Part shown: piece after piece, positions 9,269-17,541 of the stretch
Layout of the letters: each line of letters starts with the position of its first letter
How positions within the stretch are numbered: the first letter of the stretch is position 1
Assembly: GCA_963742795.1 (NCBI GenBank)
Contig: CAVUNL010000025.1
Location: 124,001 to 188,000, forward strand
Length of the DNA stretch: 64,000 nucleotides
Origin: Palsa-504 sp963742795
Lineage (GTDB): Bacteria > Actinomycetota > Actinomycetes > Streptosporangiales > Streptosporangiaceae
Direction: 5' to 3'
The notes under the pieces: generated by a model
What the model was told of the DNA's origin: nothing
What the model saw: only the letters and a program-made list of their open reading frames with translations
Database searches by the model: none
Program-made: the position numbers and the translations under genes

Positions 9269-10072
9269 CTAACCGGAAAGCGAGCCCGGAGCCTCCTCGG
9301 CCGACCATCCGGCCTCGGCCAGAACCTGCTGGTCGCGGCGGTCCAGGTCGCGCAGGGCGGCGATGAGGTCGGGACGGTGCGCCGCGGTGCGCCGCAGGGC
9401 CGTGTCGCGGCGCCAACGCGCGATCGCGGCGTGGTGGCCCGAAAGCAGGACCTCCGGCACCTCCAGGCCCCGCCATTCGCGCGGCCTGGTGTAGACGGGC
9501 CCCTCCAGCAGCCCGCGCATGGCGGGGTCCGCGTCTGTCCCGAAGGAGTCGTCGCCGGCCGAGGACGCGTTGCCGAGCACGCCGGGCAGCAGCCGCCCGA
9601 CGGCTTCGACCATGACCAGCGCCGCGGCCTCGCCGCCGGCCAGCACGTAATCGCCGATGCTCACCTCGTCGACCGGCAGGCGGGCCCGCATGGCCTGGAC
9701 GACCCGCCCGTCGATGCCCTCGTACCGCCCGCAGGCGAACACCAGCCACGGCTCGGCCGCGTACCGGGCGGCCAGGTCCTGGGTGAACGGCACCCCGCTG
9801 GGCGTCGGCACCACCAGCCGGGCTCCGGCCGAGCCGGCCAGGATCCCGTCCAGCGCGTCGCCCCAGACGTCCGGCTTCATGACCATGCCCGGTCCGCCGC
9901 CGAACGGCACGTCGTCGACGCTGTGGTGCACGTCGGTGGCCCAGGACCGCAGGTCGTGCACGCCGAACTCGATGTCGCCCCGCGCCGCCGCCTTCCCGAT
10001 CAGCGAGACCCGCAGCGGGCTGTCGAAGTACTCGGGAAAGATCGTCACGATGTCGATGCGCAGTGGTTTCAC
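9269..10072 (-). CDS. trmD: tRNA (guanine37-N1)-methyltransferase
   Basis: 267 aa from a GTG at 10072 (MKPLRIDIVTIFPEYF). It has the SPOUT trefoil-knot motifs: DDVPFGGGPGMVMKPDV, FACGRYEGIDGRV, and EVSIGDYVLAGGEAAALVMVEA. It uses S-adenosylmethionine to methylate G37 and prevents +1 frameshifting during translation. The GTG overlaps the TGA expected for rimM (GTGA), which indicates translational coupling if the rimM frame is restored. Confidence 0.96.
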   Translation of the reverse strand: MKPLRIDIVTIFPEYFDSPLRVSLIGKAAARGDIEFGVHDLRSWATDVHHSVDDVPFGGGPGMVMKPDVWGDALDGILAGSAGARLVVPTPSGVPFTQDLAARYAAEPWLVFACGRYEGIDGRVVQAMRARLPVDEVSIGDYVLAGGEAAALVMVEAVGRLLPGVLGNASSAGDDSFGTDADPAMRGLLEGPVYTRPREWRGLEVPEVLLSGHHAAIARWRRDTALRRTAAHRPDLIAALRDLDRRDQQVLAEAGWSAEEAPGSLSG

Positions 10073-10637
10073 GTCCCCTCCTTTTTTTCGCAGAACGGGC
10101 CGTGGTTCTCGGGGTCGGAGTCGAGAGCCTGGGCGGCGGGTCGATGACGAGCACGCCGGCGGCTACGTCCACCTCCGGCACGATCGCCTTCACGAACGGC
10201 ACCAGGTGCTCCTGGCCAGGGGCGCGCCGGACCACGAGCAGATCCTGGCCGTGGTGCAGCACATCGGTGACCACGCCGACCGCCTCGCCGGCCGACGTCC
10301 GCACCGACAGCCCGATCAGCTCGTGGTCACGGAACTCGTCCGGGTCGGCGGTCTGCGGCAGCTGGCTGGAATCCACGCTCAGCCAGCGGCCGGTCAGCTC
10401 CCCGGCCGCCGTCCGGTCGCTGATCCCGGCGAACGCAACCAGGAGCTGCCCGGAATGCCACCGTTTGGCGGCGACCCGGAGGACCTGGTCCGGCTCGGTA
10501 TCACCATCGGCGGTAGGCCCGGCGTCCAGGCTGGCGCCCACGGCGAAGCGGAGGTCAGGCTCGTCGGTCCTGACCCCGACCACGACCTCGCCGCGGATCC
10601 CGTGCGGGCGGCCGATGCGGCCGACGATGACCCGCAC
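10069..10637 (-). CDS. rimM: 16S rRNA processing protein RimM, 3' end frameshifted
   Basis: ATG at 10637: MRVIVGRIGRPHGIRGEVVV is the RimM signature, followed by the PRC-barrel region (DHELIGLSVRTSAGEAVGVV ... LLVVRRAPGQEHLVPFVKAIV). After VIDPPP the frame as given runs on through trmD antiframe. Adding one C in the CCC run near 10131 restores a natural ending (LDSDPENHGPFCEKKEGT) with a TGA at 10069 that overlaps the trmD GTG. I annotate that restored end. RimM binds ribosomal protein S19 and assists 30S maturation. Confidence 0.9.
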
Positions 10638-10641
10638 CGGG

Positions 10642-10884
10642 TCAGCGGACCTCGTTCGCGTCCAGCAGGTCGATGCGCACGTAGCGACCCGACGCCAGGG
10701 CGCCGATCACCGTGCGCAGGGCCCGGGCGGTGCGCCCGCCCCGGCCGATGACCTTGCCGAGATCGTCGGGATTCACCCGCACCTCCAGGACGTTGCCCCG
10801 GCGCAGCGCCCGGCTGCGGACACGGACCTCGTCCGGGTACTGGACGATGCCCCGCACCAGGTGCTCGAGGGCCTCCTCAAGCAC
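10642..10884 (-). CDS. khpA: KH-domain RNA-binding protein KhpA
   Basis: 80 aa from a GTG at 10884 (MLEEALEHLVRGIVQYPDEV). A single KH domain is visible with the GxxG loop in KVIGRGGRTARALRTVI. It is located between rpsP (one-base gap) and rimM (four bases), its standard position in Gram-positive bacteria. KhpA forms a small RNA-binding complex with KhpB/Jag in firmicutes; the actinobacterial role is less clear. Confidence 0.94.
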   Translation of the reverse strand: MLEEALEHLVRGIVQYPDEVRVRSRALRRGNVLEVRVNPDDLGKVIGRGGRTARALRTVIGALASGRYVRIDLLDANEVR

Positions 10885-10885
10885 G

Positions 10886-11674
10886 TCAGGCCTCAGTCCC
10901 TGCGTCGGCTGCTGCCTCGGCGGGCGCCTCGGCGGCGCTCGGGCCTTCCTCGGCCGACGCGGCGGGGGCGTCCTCGGCCTTGGCCGGGGCGGCGGGGCGC
11001 TGTCCTTCGGCCGGCGCTGTCCTCGGCCTGCGGCGCGGCTCCTCTAGCCGACGCAGCCGGGGCGTCCTCGGCCTTGGCCGGGGCGGCGGGGGCATCCTCG
11101 GCCGGCGCTGTCTCGGCCTTGGCCGACGCGGCCGGGGCGTCCTCGGCCTTGGCCGGGGCGGCGGGGGCATCCTCGGCCGGCGCTGTCCTTGGCCGGGCAC
11201 CGGTCCTCGGCCTTGGCCGGCGGCGGGGGCGTCCTCGGTCTTGGCCGACGCGGCCCTGGCCTTACCGCCGGCCGCGGACTTGGCCCTCGGGCCGCCCTTG
11301 GCCGAGGCCTTCTCGTCCTTATCCTTGCTGGCCTGGCTGGCCTTCGCGGCGGCCTCGAAGGCTTCCTTCTTGTCCCCGCGCGGCGCGGCGGTACGGAGGG
11401 TGCCTTCGCTCCCCGGCTCTCCGGTGAACTTCTGCCAGTCCCCGGTGATCTTGAGCAGGACGCGGACCGGGTCCGTGGGCTGGGCGCCCACCGACAGCCA
11501 GTGCTGGACCCGCTCGGAGTTCACCTCGATGAGGGAGGGCTCGGCCTTCGGGTGGTACTTGCCGATCTCCTCGATGGCACGCCCGTCGCGCTTGGTGCGT
11601 GAATCGGCGATGACGATCCGGTAGTAGGGCTCCCGGATTTTGCCCAGGCGCTTCAGCTTGATCTTGACAGCCAC
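10886..11674 (-). CDS. rpsP: 30S ribosomal protein S16 with a long Ala-rich repetitive tail
   Basis: The first ~95 residues are a normal S16 (MAVKIKLKRLGKIREPYYRI, SRTKRDGRAIEEIGKYHP, HWLSVGAQPTDPVRVLLKITGDW). About 165 further residues form a low-complexity tail of Ala, Lys, Glu and Pro. In the frame flanking the tail the recurring unit is AKAEDAPAA(P/S)A, encoded by a 75-bp tandem duplication, but the annotated frame drifts into a Pro/Arg-rich register in the middle and back again, which suggests compensating indels. Tails on S16 are common in actinobacteria, usually shorter. First gene of the rpsP-khpA-rimM-trmD-rplS set. Confidence 0.95.
   Translation of the reverse strand: MAVKIKLKRLGKIREPYYRIVIADSRTKRDGRAIEEIGKYHPKAEPSLIEVNSERVQHWLSVGAQPTDPVRVLLKITGDWQKFTGEPGSEGTLRTAAPRGDKKEAFEAAAKASQASKDKDEKASAKGGPRAKSAAGGKARAASAKTEDAPAAGQGRGPVPGQGQRRPRMPPPPRPRPRTPRPRRPRPRQRRPRMPPPPRPRPRTPRLRRLEEPRRRPRTAPAEGQRPAAPAKAEDAPAASAEEGPSAAEAPAEAAADAGTEA
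11059..11187. repeat. 75-bp tandem repeat in the rpsP tail
   Basis: Positions 11059-11133 and 11134 onwards are copies: the first 53 bases of the second copy are identical to the first before it diverges after 11186. The unit is 25 codons and encodes two AKAEDAPAA-type blocks in the expected frame. Recombination or polymerase slippage here would change tail length by multiples of 25 residues. Confidence 0.9.
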
Positions 11675-11902
11675 GGCTGTGGTCTTCTCCCAGCGATAGA
11701 TACGAAGCGGCGGACCCGCGCCGGCCGGGGACCAGCCGAGGGGACCGCTCAGGTGAGCCAGGCCGGGCGAACGAGGAGAGGGCGTCGCATGGCCTGACGG
11801 TCAGCATCACATTGTGCCAGACAACCGCGCCCGACTAGTAATCGTCGCCTCCAGTGGGAACAGTAAGCAACGTGGGACTCACGAGACGAATGGGGGGAGG
11901 GG

Positions 11903-12013
11903 GACGCGTGATGGGGGACGCGTAATGGGGGACGCGGGGATGGAGGTGGTGCGGGGATGAGTGGGTGCAGGGGATGAGGGGTGCAGGGGATGAGGGATGC
12001 ACGGGACGAGGGG
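11903..12013. repeat. G-rich short tandem repeats upstream of rpsP
   Basis: Two arrays lie in the gap between divergent rpsP and livJ. Three 14-bp units beginning GGGGGACGCG occupy 11903-11944. Three 15/16-bp units of the form GGGTGCAGGGGATGA occupy 11967-12013, the last one degenerate. All G runs are on the plus strand, so the region could form G-quadruplexes on that strand. No gene is supported in it. Confidence 0.8.
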
Positions 12014-12024
12014 GCCGGGGCCCC

Positions 12025-12130
12025 GCGAGCCAAAGGGCCGCCGGCGCTGCCTGGACTGAGGAGCGACGAAGGAGCGACGAGGGAAGGCAGCGCCTTAAGG
12101 GCGGCCCGGCGGCGAGCGGGGGAAACAGAG
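12025..12130 (+). repeat. Dispersed hairpin element, copy 1 (possible structured RNA)
   Basis: A ~105-base intergenic sequence shared with 45944-46047. Nested inverted repeats: GGGCCGCC (12035-12042) pairs with GGCGGCCC (12100-12107), and GGCGCTGCCT (12043-12052) pairs perfectly with AGGCAGCGCC (12085-12094); a TTAAG bulge separates them on the 3' side. The 32-base apical loop contains a direct repeat GAGCGACGA. Strand of function is unknown. See the second copy for compensatory changes. It could be an RNA, a protein-binding palindrome or a non-autonomous mobile repeat. Confidence 0.7.
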
Positions 12131-12215
12131 CGAGCGGGGGAAAACACAACATTCGCACTGGCTACGGGCGTCGACCTCGGCTGTCTCACAGATTGAAACA
12201 GTTACATAACGTGCG

Positions 12216-12245
12216 TTGACTATCCGCAAAATGGCATCCTAGCGT
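12216..12245 (+). promoter_or_regulatory. Candidate sigma-70-type promoter for the liv operon
   Basis: TTGACT at 12216-12221 and TAGCGT at 12240-12245 (fits TANNNT), separated by 18 bases, in a locally AT-richer stretch. Transcription from here would give a leader of about 220 bases before the livJ ATG at 12471, where AAGGGAG is the ribosome site. The leader contains a short duplicated CACGGTGT but I recognise no riboswitch. Confidence 0.45.
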
Positions 12246-12470
12246 TGCCATACTGTTCTATATATGTACGCCCGTTCGCACAGCGCACGAAGGTGGGGCG
12301 CATGGATCCCGATCGTCCCGGGGACGGGCGCGCAGCTACCGCGCGAAACTAACTCCAGATAGCGATAGGAGCCCGCACACCAGGTATCCGGGATCCCAGC
12401 CGGGGTCACGGTGTCACGGTGTCACTTCATAAGCGGTCCCGCGCCTTGGCGCGACCTCAAAGGGAGATCG

Positions 12471-13924
12471 ATGCACATGAGTGACCAGACAGCCCAGGGG
12501 TCAGGCGGCTACGAGGGCCGGACAGTCCGCCCGGGAGCGGGAGGGGTTTGGGGGGGATCGTGCCCCCCGGGGTCACACGACGCGGTGTGCTGCGCGCGGC
12601 CGGCGCCGGTGCGGCCGTCGTGGGGGGCGGCGGACTGCTTGAGGCCTGCAGCTCCAGCATCAAGGGCGCCTCGTCCTCGTCCTCTTCCTCGTCCTCGTCC
12701 ACCACGGGCGCGAGCACCCAGGACATCGTGATCGGATTCATCCACCCGCTCACCGGAGCGCTGGCGGGATTCGGCAGCGCGGACAACTTCATCATCAGCA
12801 CGATCCAGGCCACGCCGCAGTACAAGGGCGGGTTCAAGGTCGGCGGGAAGACCTACCCGGTGACGATCAAGTCCTACGACACCCAGTCCGACCCCACCCG
12901 CGCGGGCCAGCTGGCCAACCAGGCGATCCTCACCGACAAGGTGGACCTGATCGTCACCTCGTCCACGCCGGAGACGGTCAACCCGGTCGCGACCGTGGCC
13001 GAGAAACTGGGCACGCCGACGGTCTGCGGCAACGTCCCCTGGCAGGCCTGGTACGCCAACCTGGGCGGCAACCCGACACCCGGGAAGTCGACGTTCAAGC
13101 CCACGTGGACGACGGTGTACTTCCTCGGCGTCAACGACCTGTGCAACTCCTTCATCCCGATGTGGAACAGGATCCACGCCCAGCTGAGCACGGACAAGGT
13201 CACCGGCTGCATGTTCCCCAACGACTCCGACGGCAACGCCTTCCGCGCCGCGTGGCCGCTGTTCGCCGGCCCGGCCGGGTACACGCTCGTCGATCCGCCC
13301 CCCTACACCGACGGGACGACCGACTACACCTCGTTCATCAGCTTGTTCAAGTCGAAGAACTGCGAGTTCTTCACCAACGTGCCGCTGCCGCCGGACTTCA
13401 ACGTGTTCTGGAAGCAGGCCGCGCAGCAGGGCTACAAGCCGAAGCTGGCCACGGTGGCCAAGGTGCTGCTGTTCCCGTCCGACGTGACCGCGCTCGGCTC
13501 GCTGGTCAACAACGTCGCCACCGACGCGTGGTGGACGCCGAACATGCCGTGGAAGTCCTCGCTCACCGGGCAGACCTGCGCGCAGCTCGCCGCCGCGTTC
13601 ACCTCCGCCACCGGAGGGCAGTGGGTGCAGGCCCTGTCCAACTACAGCCTGTTCGAGGTCGCGTACGCGGCCATGACCGCGGTGAACGATCCGCACAACA
13701 AGACCGAGGTGGCGGCGGCCCTGTTCAGCGTGAACATCGAGGGCATTGCCGGGCAGCTCAACTGGACCTCGAGCAAGAACCCCGCGCCGGGCGTCGTGGA
13801 CACGCCCTGTGTCGGCGTGCAGTGGAAGCCGAACAGCAAGTACGGCTGGTCAATGGAGGTCGTCGACAATACGCTGATGCCGAACGTACCCCTCACCGGG
13901 ACACTCGAGCCGACGAACAAATAA
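12471..13924 (+). CDS. livJ: Branched-chain-amino-acid-type ABC transporter substrate-binding lipoprotein, N-terminus frameshifted
   Basis: About 484 residues if read from the ATG at 12471 (MHMSDQTAQG). One missing G in the G7 run at 12550-12556 breaks the frame; restored, the N-terminus gives a Tat-like signal TRRGVLRAAG, a hydrophobic Ala/Val stretch and the lipobox LLEAC. As written, the only continuous frame starts at a TTG at 12548. The mature protein is a type I periplasmic-binding fold (IGFIHPLTGALAGFG, ILTDKVDLIVTSSTPETVN). A Ser-rich linker follows the lipid Cys. First gene of the five-gene transporter; it should capture the ligand outside the membrane. The ligand (branched-chain amino acid, urea, amide or other) is not determinable. 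Confidence 0.9.
12537..12572 (+). repeat. GC palindrome family copy in the livJ 5' coding region
   Basis: GCGGGAGGGGTTTGGGGG then GGATCGTGCCCCCCGGGG. G7-ATCGTG-C6 hairpin at 12550-12568. It sits between the livJ ATG and the twin-arginine motif, in the frame encoding GAGGVWGGIVPPG. Confidence 0.65.
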
Positions 13925-13928
13925 CCGG

Positions 13929-14777
13929 ATGACCGATCCACTGCTTGAACTGGACCACGTGACGAAACGGTTCGGCCGGGTCGTCATCGCGGAGGACCTG
14001 TCGTTCAGTGTCGGGCCCGGGGACACGGTCGGGATCGTGGGGCCGAACGGAGCGGGCAAGACCAGCCTGTTCGGCCTCATTTCCGGCGATCTGTCCCCGG
14101 GTGCCGGGAGCGTCTCCTTCGCCGGGCGCACCGTGACCAAGCTCGACTCGGCGGCCCGGTGCAGGCTCGGCATCGGCCGCACCTACCAGGTACCGCGGCC
14201 CTTCACGGACATGACCGTGTTCGAGAACGTGCTGGTCGCGGCCCAGCAGGGCGCCGGGCTGCGGCGCCGCGCCAGCTACGTGGCGGCGGGCGAGGCCCTG
14301 GAGCGGGCCGAGATGACCGGCGAGGCGAACCTGCCCGCCGAACGGCTCGGCCTGCTGCAGCGCAAGCGGCTGGAACTCGCCCGCGCGCTGGCGTCGCAGC
14401 CGAAGCTGCTGCTGCTCGACGAGGTGGCCGGCGGCCTGACCGACCCGGAAGTCGCGCAACTGATCGAGATCATCCGCGGGGTGAACGCCGAGGGCATCAC
14501 GGTGATCTGGATCGAGCACGTGGTGCGGGCGCTGGTGGCGGTGGTGACCAGGCTGATCTGCCTGGCCGGCGGGAAGTTCGTCGGGGACGGCGACCCGGCG
14601 CAGGTGCTGGCCAACCCGGCGGTCCGCGAGGTCTTCCTCGGCTCCGAGGTCACCGCCTCCCTCGCCGCCGGCACCCTGAGCGAGGACATCAGCCTGGGAG
14701 ACGAGTCCGGAGTGAGCCGGCAGGAGCCACGACCCCGGAGAGCGGGAGCGAGCCGATATTGGAGGTTCGGGACCTGA
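13929..14777 (+). CDS. livG: ABC transporter ATPase, LivG type
   Basis: 282 aa, ATG at 13929, four bases after livJ. Walker A GPNGAGKTS, Q-loop RTYQVPRPF, a signature region ERLGLLQRKRLELARALA, Walker B LLLLDEVAGGL and switch His IEHVVRAL. LivG proteins have the degenerate signature seen here. The last ~25 residues (GVSRQEPRPRRAGASRYWRFGT) are in a different frame from livF and look unnatural, so the true end may be earlier or disturbed by an indel near 14710-14740. Confidence 0.92.
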   Translation: MTDPLLELDHVTKRFGRVVIAEDLSFSVGPGDTVGIVGPNGAGKTSLFGLISGDLSPGAGSVSFAGRTVTKLDSAARCRLGIGRTYQVPRPFTDMTVFENVLVAAQQGAGLRRRASYVAAGEALERAEMTGEANLPAERLGLLQRKRLELARALASQPKLLLLDEVAGGLTDPEVAQLIEIIRGVNAEGITVIWIEHVVRALVAVVTRLICLAGGKFVGDGDPAQVLANPAVREVFLGSEVTASLAAGTLSEDISLGDESGVSRQEPRPRRAGASRYWRFGT

Positions 14778-15559
14778 CCGTGCATCACGGGCAGCTGCGG
14801 GCCCTGGACCACATCTCGCTGCGGGTGTTTCCGGGCGAGGTGTACGCGATCATCGGCGCCAACGGGGCGGGCAAGTCGACACTACTGCGCACGATCGCCG
14901 GCCTGCACCAGCCCACCGAGGGCTCGATCCGGTACGACGGCCAGGACGTGACCAGGATCCGGCCCGAACGCCGGGCCACCAGCGGGATCGTCATGGTGCC
15001 AGAGGGCCGGCGGCTGTTCGGATCGCTCACGGTCGAGGAGAACCTGCAGGTCGGCGCGACCTACGCGCGGAAGGGACCGTGGACCATCGAGCGGGTCTAC
15101 GAGCTGTTCTCCTGGATGAAGGACCGGCGGGCCCAGCGCACCGAGCAGTTGTCGGGCGGCGAGCAGCAGGCGGTGGCCATCGGCCGGGCGCTGGTGGCCA
15201 ACCCGCGGGTGCTGATGCTCGACGAGCTGTCCCTGGGCCTGGCCCCGGTCGTGGTGCAGCGGATCTACGGCATGCTGCCGCAGATCCTGGCCAGCGGGCT
15301 GACCGTGCTGCTGGTCGAGCAGGACGTCAGCCAGGCGCTGCGGGTGGCCTCGCACCTGCAGTGCCTGCTGGAGGGACGGACCACGCTGGAAGGCAAGCCG
15401 TCGGAGGTCACCCCGGAACAGGTGGAGGTCGCCTACTTCGGCCTGAGGTCCCCCGCAGGGCCGGGGGGTACGGCGGGTACGGGGGGTACGGGGGGCGGGG
15501 AGCCCCCCGTGAGCGGGGTGGGTCTGGGAGGGGTCGTTCCCTCCGAGGAGGCACGGTAA
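14759..15559 (+). CDS. livF: ABC transporter ATPase, LivF type
   Basis: The frame reads LEVRDLTVHHGQLRALDHISL; the best in-frame start is a TTG at 14759, which is weak, and the real start may be the GTG near 14711 if an indel is corrected. Walker A GANGAGKST, signature QLSGGEQQAVAIGRAL, Walker B VLMLDELSLGL, switch VEQDV. Pairs with LivG to power transport. The last ~35 residues are Gly-rich and encoded by three 9-bp repeats (GGTACGGGG type) and one copy of the GC palindrome family, so they are an appended tail. The stop TAA overlaps the livH ATG by one base. Confidence 0.9.
   Translation: MEVRDLTVHHGQLRALDHISLRVFPGEVYAIIGANGAGKSTLLRTIAGLHQPTEGSIRYDGQDVTRIRPERRATSGIVMVPEGRRLFGSLTVEENLQVGATYARKGPWTIERVYELFSWMKDRRAQRTEQLSGGEQQAVAIGRALVANPRVLMLDELSLGLAPVVVQRIYGMLPQILASGLTVLLVEQDVSQALRVASHLQCLLEGRTTLEGKPSEVTPEQVEVAYFGLRSPAGPGGTAGTGGTGGGEPPVSGVGLGGVVPSEEAR
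15513..15549 (+). repeat. GC palindrome family copy in the livF 3' end
   Basis: GCGGGGTGGGTCTGGGAGG then GGTCGTTCCCTCCGAGG. It encodes SGVGLGGVVPSEE at the livF C-terminus, in the same frame as the recG and livJ copies. Confidence 0.65.
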
Positions 15560-16450
15560 TGGTCTGGGTCAACGACATCATCCAGGGGATCTTGATCGGC
15601 GGCCTGTACGCGCTGTTCGCCTGCGGGCTCTCGCTGATGTTCGGGGTCATGAAGGTGGTCAACCTGGCGCACGGCGACCTGGCGATCATCGGCGGCTACA
15701 TCGCGGTGGGCGTCATCGCGGTCACCCACATCCCGGTGCTGTGGTCCTTCGTGATCGTGGTGCCGCTGATGGCGGTGCTGGGGTACGTGCTGCAGCGGAC
15801 CGTGATCCAGGCCGCGCTCGACCGCAGCATCCTGACCACGCTGCTGGTCACGTTCGGACTGTCGGTGGTGATCGAGAACGCGCTGCTGGAGTTCGTCAAC
15901 GCCAACAGCCACTCGCTCGGGGTCAACGACGCGATCATCACCAGTTCGTTCTCGATCGGCTCGCAGATCTCGCATCGCCTACCTGCTGCTGCTGATCTTC
16001 GTCGTGGCCGTTGTGGTCCTGACCGGCCTGCAGTACTTCCTGTCCCGGTCGAGGTACGGACGGATGATCCGGGCCGTGGCCGACGACCGGGAGGCGGCCC
16101 AGCTGTCCGGGATCGACTACCGGCACGTGTTCGGGATCGCGGGGGCCATCGCGTTCGCCACCGTGGCGCTGGCCGGCATCGCGTACGGCATGTACTCCCA
16201 GTTCTCGCCGACCACCGGAACGGACACGATCCTGCTGTTCGCGTTCGCCGCGGTGGTCATCGGCGGGCTCGGCTCGCTGTGGGGCACGCTGCTCGGCGGC
16301 GTGGTCCTCGGGGTCTCCCAGGCCATCGGCGCCCAGATCAGCGGGTCGGACGAGTTCCTGGCCGGGTACATCGTCTTCCTGGCCGTGCTGGTCCTCCGGC
16401 CCGCAGGGCCTTATAGCGTCGGAGGGCGCAGTCGTGACCGCGGTGGCTGA
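15559..16450 (+). CDS. livH: ABC transporter permease, LivH type, frameshifted
   Basis: ATG at 15559 after GAGGAGGCACGGTA. N-terminal part: IIQGILIGGLYALFACGLSLMFGVMKVVNLAHGD, a typical LivH start with membrane segments. One extra C near 15971 (after SQIS) breaks the frame; removal gives IAYLLLLIFVVAVVVLTGLQYFL, then RYGRMIRAVADDREAAQLSGID and the EAA-like GLGSLWGTLLGGVVLG. About eight membrane segments overall. It overlaps livM by 17 bases. Confidence 0.88.
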
Positions 16451-17537
16451 AACCACGGCCCGTTCGGCCGAAAAATACCGTGTGACCCGGTCACGCAGGA
16501 ACGTGGCCTGGACCGGGCTCGGCGCCCTGGTGGTCGTGGTGGTGCTCGCGCTGTTCCCCTACATCGTGGGCGCCGGCACCGAAACCATCCTGGTGCAGGC
16601 GTTCATCATCTTGACCCTGGCCAGCATGTGGAACCTGCTGGCCGGGTACGCGGGCCTGGTATCGGTGGGACAGCAGGCGTTCGTGGGGCTCGGTGCGTAC
16701 TTCGTGCTGATCCTGAACATCCACAACCTCTCGATGTTCACCGCGCTCCCGATCGCGGCCATCGGCTGCGGCGTCGCCGCCCTGCCGATGTGGTGGCTGG
16801 TCTCGCGGCTGCGCAGCGGGTACTTCGCCATCGCCACATGGGTACTGGCCACGACCATCCTGCTGATCATCGAGAAGTTCCCCTCCATCGGCGGCGGGAC
16901 CGGCATGTCGCTGCCGCACACGCCCAGCCTCGGTTCGGCGGTGCTGGAGGCCTACACGTACTGGATCGGGCTGGCCGTCACGGTGCTCGCGGTGCTCACC
17001 GTGTACCTTCTGCTGCGCAGCAGGCTGGGCCTGGTGCTCACCGCCGTCCGCGACGACGAGGTGGCCGCGCGCAGCTCGGGCGCGCGGGTGGGCCTGGCCC
17101 GGATGCTGGTCTTCGTGGTGGCCGGGATCGGGTGCGGCGCGGCCGGCGCGCTGCTGGCCGTCAGCCAGCTCATCGTCCAGCCCAGCGCGGTGTTCAGCGT
17201 GCAGTTCACGGCCGAGATGGCGTTCGCGGTGATCATCGGCGGGCTCGGCACGATCGAGGGGCCGATCCTCGGCACCATCGTGTACATGATCCTGCAGCAG
17301 ACGCTGCAGTCCTACAACGCCTGGTACCTGATCATCTTGGGGCTGGTCGCGATCGTCATCGCGATCTTCGCGCGGCGCGGGCTGTGGGGCCTGGTCGACG
17401 AGCACCTGCACGTCCGGCTGTTCCCGGTCGGGTACTGGCTGTGGGATCCGGGCTCGCGCGGTCGTGGCCTTGGTTCTGCCGTTGGCTCTGCCCTTGGTTC
17501 TGCCCGGCGCCGGGGCGGGAGCGGTCGGGCAGAATAG
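16434..17537 (+). CDS. livM: ABC transporter permease, LivM type
   Basis: 367 aa from a GTG at 16434. A charged N-terminus is followed by about ten membrane segments; diagnostic stretches are LTLASMWNLLAGYAGLVSVGQQAFVGLGAY, LGLVLTAVRDDEVAARSSG and AFAVIIGGLGTIEGPILGT. It forms the membrane channel with LivH. The C-terminal ~30 residues are Gly/Arg/Ser-rich and lie in a repetitive DNA stretch. Confidence 0.93.
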   Translation: MTAVAETTARSAEKYRVTRSRRNVAWTGLGALVVVVVLALFPYIVGAGTETILVQAFIILTLASMWNLLAGYAGLVSVGQQAFVGLGAYFVLILNIHNLSMFTALPIAAIGCGVAALPMWWLVSRLRSGYFAIATWVLATTILLIIEKFPSIGGGTGMSLPHTPSLGSAVLEAYTYWIGLAVTVLAVLTVYLLLRSRLGLVLTAVRDDEVAARSSGARVGLARMLVFVVAGIGCGAAGALLAVSQLIVQPSAVFSVQFTAEMAFAVIIGGLGTIEGPILGTIVYMILQQTLQSYNAWYLIILGLVAIVIAIFARRGLWGLVDEHLHVRLFPVGYWLWDPGSRGRGLGSAVGSALGSARRRGGSGRAE

Positions 17538-17541
17538 GCGG

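Noticed and set aside
12246..12470. Riboswitch in the liv leader
   Set aside because: The leader has small repeats and weak inverted repeats but no conserved core I recognise (for example SAM, glycine, lysine or B12 types).
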